DNA from: Brevundimonas sp. UBA986
GTDB taxonomy: Bacteria > Pseudomonadota > Alphaproteobacteria > Caulobacterales > Caulobacteraceae
Reading direction: 5' to 3'
Length of the DNA: 8,432 nucleotides
Assembly (NCBI GenBank): GCA_002292165.1
Contig: DBBK01000135.1
Location: 1-8,432 of the forward strand
Shown here one piece after another: positions 5,658-8,432 of the stretch; position 1 is the stretch's first letter, and every line of letters starts with the position of its first letter. The translations under genes and the position numbers were made by a program. Below the pieces are notes generated by a model. The model saw only the letters and a program-made list of their open reading frames with translations. It had not been told where the DNA came from and ran no database searches.

Positions 5658-5692
5658 GGAGTTGTGTTATACGTCTCACACAAGGGCTATTC

Positions 5693-5698
5693 AGGAGG
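5693..5698 (+). promoter_or_regulatory. Consensus ribosome binding site deciding the kinase TTG start
   Basis: AGGAGG, a perfect anti-SD match, lies 5 bases before TTG 5704. The upstream in-frame TTG at 5662 has no SD and overlaps the -10-like sequence, so 5704 is preferred. Confidence 0.8.
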
Positions 5699-5703
5699 CG
5701 GCT

Positions 5704-6804
5704 TTGTCAGGGGCCGATGCTCGAACCCGCGCGACCGTGACGGCGTCGTTTGACGTTGACGGTGCTCGCCCACCCCCGGTGGCGGACCATCACCATGGTC
5801 ACGGCCTCTCGCCGGGCATGGCCTATATCCTCGATCTCGAGACCGGTCGGCCGAAGTATATGGACGCCTTCCTCGAGCGCCTGCTGGTGCCTGGCGACGG
5901 CTCGTTCCGGTTCGCCGGACTGCGACGTCGGCTGTCGCCGTCGGACGTCGCCATCCTCAACGGCCATCTGAAGACGCTGCACAACCTGCCGCCCGGAGAG
6001 ATGGCCGATGCGGTGATCTCCGTGCCCCAGGCCGACGATCGCATCTGCTGGCTGCACCTGCGGTCGCGCCTGCTGGCCCGGCCGGGAGAGACGCGGGCCC
6101 GCCAGATCATCGGCGCCGCCGTCGAGGTGACCGCCGACTACGCCCCGGCCCTGATCAAGGACCTGGAGCGGCGGATCATCCACGCCGAGGAGGCCGAACG
6201 CCGCCGCATCGGCCGCGAGCTCCACGACTCCACCATCCAGCACCTGGTCGCCCTGGACATGCTGCTGGGCTCGCTCGAGGCCAGGCCCGAAGGCGGCGAC
6301 CGCGCGATCGTCAAGGAGATGCGCGAGACCCTGAGCTCGGTGCAGAACGAGATGCGCACCTTCGCCTATCTGCTGCATCCGCCCTCGATCGAGGAACAGG
6401 GGCTGGAGCAGACCCTGCGACGCTTTGCCCAGGGCTTCTCGCGCCGCACGGGGCTGGCTATCGAACTGGACGTTCGCCTGAACGGCGCCTTCCTGCCCTT
6501 CGACACCGAGGTCGCCCTGTTCCGCATCGCCCAGGAGGCGCTGATGAACGTGCATCGGCACGCCCACGCCCAGACGGTCAACGTCGAACTGACCACCCTG
6601 CCTACCGAGGTCAGCCTGACGATCACCGACGACGGGCGCGGCATGAACAGCGCCCAGCTGGCCCTGGCGATGAAGGGCGGCGGGGTGGGCATCGCCAGCA
6701 TGCGGTCCCGGATCACCTCCCTGGGCGGCGCCCTGAGGCTGGACTCCAATGGCCGCGGCGTCTGCGTCTCGGTCACGGCCCCCAGGCGGTCGCGCCGGGC
6801 CTGA
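5704..6804 (+). CDS. Soluble PAS-containing sensor histidine kinase (HisKA_3/HATPase_c)
   Basis: This 366-residue kinase starts at TTG with an ideal SD. There is no membrane segment, so it senses in the cytoplasm. Residues 36-146 look like a PAS fold: AYILDLETGRPKYMD at the start, then WLHLRSRLLARPGETRA followed by IIGAAVEVTADY at the end. A histidine-rich patch DHHHGHG (28-34) precedes it. The dimerisation and phosphotransfer segment AERRRIGRELHDSTIQHL carries phospho-His174. The ATPase domain has N-box Asn282 (EALMNVHRHA), DDGRGM (309-314) and GGGVGIASMRSRI (325-337). This is the NarX/DegS-type HisKA_3 class, matching the NarL-type regulator encoded divergently, so the two probably form a cognate pair. 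The signal is unknown; haem, flavin or metal binding in the N-terminal part is possible but not shown. Confidence 0.93.
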   Translation: MSGADARTRATVTASFDVDGARPPPVADHHHGHGLSPGMAYILDLETGRPKYMDAFLERLLVPGDGSFRFAGLRRRLSPSDVAILNGHLKTLHNLPPGEMADAVISVPQADDRICWLHLRSRLLARPGETRARQIIGAAVEVTADYAPALIKDLERRIIHAEEAERRRIGRELHDSTIQHLVALDMLLGSLEARPEGGDRAIVKEMRETLSSVQNEMRTFAYLLHPPSIEEQGLEQTLRRFAQGFSRRTGLAIELDVRLNGAFLPFDTEVALFRIAQEALMNVHRHAHAQTVNVELTTLPTEVSLTITDDGRGMNSAQLALAMKGGGVGIASMRSRITSLGGALRLDSNGRGVCVSVTAPRRSRRA

Positions 6805-6808
6805 GCCC

Positions 6809-6826
6809 CGCCGGGCGTTTCCGGCG
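6809..6826 (+). terminator. Weak terminator-like hairpin after the kinase gene
   Basis: CGCCGG (6809-6814), a 6-base loop GCGTTT, and CCGGCG (6821-6826) form a GC-rich 6-bp stem 4 bases after the kinase stop. No T-run follows, so it may only slow polymerase or mark the mRNA end. Confidence 0.3.
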
Positions 6827-6902
6827 CCGGCACAAGGGTCTGACCTGATGCCTGGCTGTCACCATATGTGATGTGGTCTTCCGAGTTTGTCTGGAAGCCG
6901 CC

Positions 6903-7820
6903 ATGTCCGCGATCCTGCCCTCATGGAGGGACGGCCCCGCCCGGAACGCCGTCCTGAACCTCGTCGCCATGACGACCGACCCGTCGAGCGCCCGTTTCAT
7001 CGCGCCCGAGGACCGCATCGCCGTCTTCGGCCATGACGGGACCCTGTGGTGCGAAACCCCCACGACGGTGCAGACCCTGTTCGCCCGGGAAAGCCTCGAA
7101 CGGCTCGCCGACAGCGCGCCGTCGCTGCGGGACCGCGAGCCCTTCCTCACCCTGCTGGACCGCGATGCGGCGGCGGCGCATCGCCTGGGCCGCCGAGCGG
7201 TGTTCGAGGCGACGACTCTGATCGACGCCGGCCTTTCGCTGGCCGAGTTCGAGCGCCGCGTCGAGGACTGGCTGGCGGAGACGCCCAACCCCCAGCTGAT
7301 CCGCCACTGTGCGGACCTCGCCTACCAGCCCCAGCGTGAACTGCTTCAGTTCCTGGGCGAAAGCGGCTTCCACTGCTGGATCGTCTCAGCGGGCGGCGCG
7401 GACTTCATTCGGGTCTTCTGCGAACGCCTCTACGGCATCCCGCCCGAAAGGGTCATCGGCAGCTCCTGCGCCATGGAGCAGAGGTTCGACGGTCAGGACG
7501 GTTCGTCCCTGGTCAAACTGCCGATAGTGCGCCTGTTCAACGACGGCGAGGCCAAGGTCGAGGCCATCGCCGACCATATCGGACGCCGGCCGGTGCTCGC
7601 CTTCGGCAGTTCGGACAGCGACCTGCCGATGCTGCGCTACGCTCTCGGAGGCCCCTCGCCGGGGTTGGCGCTGATGCTGCACCACGACGACGCCCTGCGC
7701 GAGGCGATCTACGACCGCGAGAACCAGCTCAGCCCCCTGGTCGAAGGATTGGATCAGGCCGGGCGGCTGGGACTGACCCTCGTGTCCATGGCCCGGGACT
7801 GGCGCACCATCTTCGCCTGA
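6903..7820 (+). CDS. HAD-superfamily (phosphoserine phosphatase-like) protein lacking the nucleophile Asp
   Basis: The 305-residue protein begins at ATG 6903 (GGAAG SD 5 bases upstream), which keeps the LPSWRDGPAR segment that I recall near the N-terminus of this HAD subgroup. Motif I, normally DxDGT, reads AVFGHDGTLW: the nucleophile position is Gly43 (codon GGC, 7029-7031), while the acid/base Asp45 remains. Motif II is Ser162 (WIVSAGGADF), motif III Lys218 (NDGEAK), and motif IV Asp238/Asp240 (AFGSSDSDLPML, where I would expect GNSDGD). A long helical cap lies between about residues 50 and 145. No signal peptide is seen. HAD phosphatases form an aspartyl-phosphate on the first Asp, so this protein should be inactive as a phosphatase or have changed role. 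The frame is otherwise intact. Its upstream 98-bp gap shows no clear promoter. Confidence 0.88.
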   Translation: MSAILPSWRDGPARNAVLNLVAMTTDPSSARFIAPEDRIAVFGHDGTLWCETPTTVQTLFARESLERLADSAPSLRDREPFLTLLDRDAAAAHRLGRRAVFEATTLIDAGLSLAEFERRVEDWLAETPNPQLIRHCADLAYQPQRELLQFLGESGFHCWIVSAGGADFIRVFCERLYGIPPERVIGSSCAMEQRFDGQDGSSLVKLPIVRLFNDGEAKVEAIADHIGRRPVLAFGSSDSDLPMLRYALGGPSPGLALMLHHDDALREAIYDRENQLSPLVEGLDQAGRLGLTLVSMARDWRTIFA

Positions 7821-7823
7821 ACC

Positions 7824-8432
7824 CTAGAAGGCTCCGGGATCCGCCGACGCCCCCTCGACCGTGCGGTCGAAGATCCGGGGCGGTTGGACCGCGAGGGAGT
7901 CCTTCAGGATCAGCATCGGCCGTTGGGATTCCCGCACCCCGCCCGAGACGGGACGGTCGATATCCATGATCAGGAGCAGGGACAGGGTGAAGAGCAGGCC
8001 CAACAGGCCGGTCAGCGCCACCCCGTGCCGCCCGTACAGGACGAAGCCGAGCACGCCCGCGCTGACGATCTGATAGATCAGCAGCAGGACGAAGACCTCC
8101 GACGGCACATGCAGGCCGCGCGCGACCTTGCGGGCGGTGTCCATGTCGATGACCGCATTGACGGACTCCACATAGGCTCCCGAGAACTCGGCGTCGCGGA
8201 TGGCGGGCATGACCGCCACCGTCTCGGCCCAGAGGTCGGTCAGCAGCCGGTCGTTCTGGCGCACAAGGGTGTCGCGCCGTTCCCCGGGCGCTTCGGTCGT
8301 TCCCAGCGCGATCCGGTTGTCGGTATAGGCCACCAGAATGCCGCTGACCCGGTCCCGGTTCGGCGACGGCAGGAGCTGGGCGCGCAGATAGGCCGTGCCG
8401 ATATCATTGGCCTCCTCCAGCACCAGGGCGCG
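7824..8432 (-). CDS. DUF4239 / bestrophin-like membrane protein (N-terminus beyond right edge)
   Basis: The minus frame is open to the window edge and gives the last 202 residues plus stop TAG at 7826. It reads ALVLEEANDIGTAYLRAQLL, a hallmark of DUF4239 proteins, then a helical soluble part with NDRLLTDLWAETVAV and a segment ending ESVNAVIDMDTARKVARGLH. Two membrane helices follow (EVFVLLLIYQIVSAGVLGFVLYG and a second ending LLLIMDIDRP), then a C-terminal tail with RPMLILKDSL. The family commonly has four membrane helices with a central soluble region, so the first pair would lie outside. Its function is not established; similarity to bestrophin channels is only domain-level. The gene converges on the HAD gene with 3 bases between stops, without room for a terminator. 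Confidence 0.88.
   Translation of the reverse strand, partial: RALVLEEANDIGTAYLRAQLLPSPNRDRVSGILVAYTDNRIALGTTEAPGERRDTLVRQNDRLLTDLWAETVAVMPAIRDAEFSGAYVESVNAVIDMDTARKVARGLHVPSEVFVLLLIYQIVSAGVLGFVLYGRHGVALTGLLGLLFTLSLLLIMDIDRPVSGGVRESQRPMLILKDSLAVQPPRIFDRTVEGASADPGAF

Noticed and set aside
5707..6567. 286-codon minus-strand frame
   Set aside because: It is antisense to the histidine kinase, which has all H, N and G boxes.
6861..6873. TCAC-CATAT-GTGA dyad before the HAD gene
   Set aside because: Four-base arms are too short to call an operator, and it does not match the CRP/FNR half-site order.

Overview
The window looks like chromosomal DNA of a high-GC alphaproteobacterium, most likely Caulobacteraceae (Brevundimonas- or Caulobacter-like). 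The basis is strongly GC-rich third codon positions, frequent GTG/TTG starts with good Shine-Dalgarno (SD) sequences, and the gene types: a tricorn-like S41 peptidase, an ArsR-SRPBCC pair, an aerobic formylglycine-generating enzyme (FGE), and a soluble PAS/HisKA_3 kinase beside a NarL-type regulator. The genus is inferred. I see no rRNA, tRNA, CRISPR array, transposase or prophage gene.

Layout: (1) 1-2414, minus: the N-terminal 804 codons of an exported tricorn-type S41 peptidase; its PDZ and most of its catalytic part lie beyond the left edge. (2) 2415-2551: a divergent control region with four evenly spaced CCATAAC half-sites, very probably the operator of the next operon. (3) 2552-3498, plus: a compact operon of ArsR repressor, AHSA1-like SRPBCC protein and a 68-residue two-helix membrane protein. 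(4) 3499-3802: an intergenic stretch with an AT-rich core (41% GC over 3691-3790 by direct count), two hairpin-forming inverted repeats built on TTGCACTC, and a possible gene remnant on the minus strand. (5) 3803-4815, minus: an FGE with both active-site cysteines, started at TTG and preceded by an overlapping 22-codon leader ORF. (6) 4944-6804: a response regulator (minus) and a histidine kinase (plus), divergently transcribed from a region rich in AGGGGT/ACCCCT inverted repeats; probably a cognate two-component pair. (7) 6903-7820, plus: a HAD-superfamily protein whose catalytic nucleophile Asp is replaced by Gly. (8) 7824-8432, minus: the C-terminal part of a DUF4239 (bestrophin-like) membrane protein, converging on the HAD gene with a 3-base gap.

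The genes fall into independent small units rather than one pathway. No complete new multi-gene system is evident. The most unusual items are the HAD protein without its nucleophile, the leader ORF overlapping the FGE start, the TTGCACTC hairpin cluster in AT-rich DNA, and the regular 13-bp array of ArsR half-sites.
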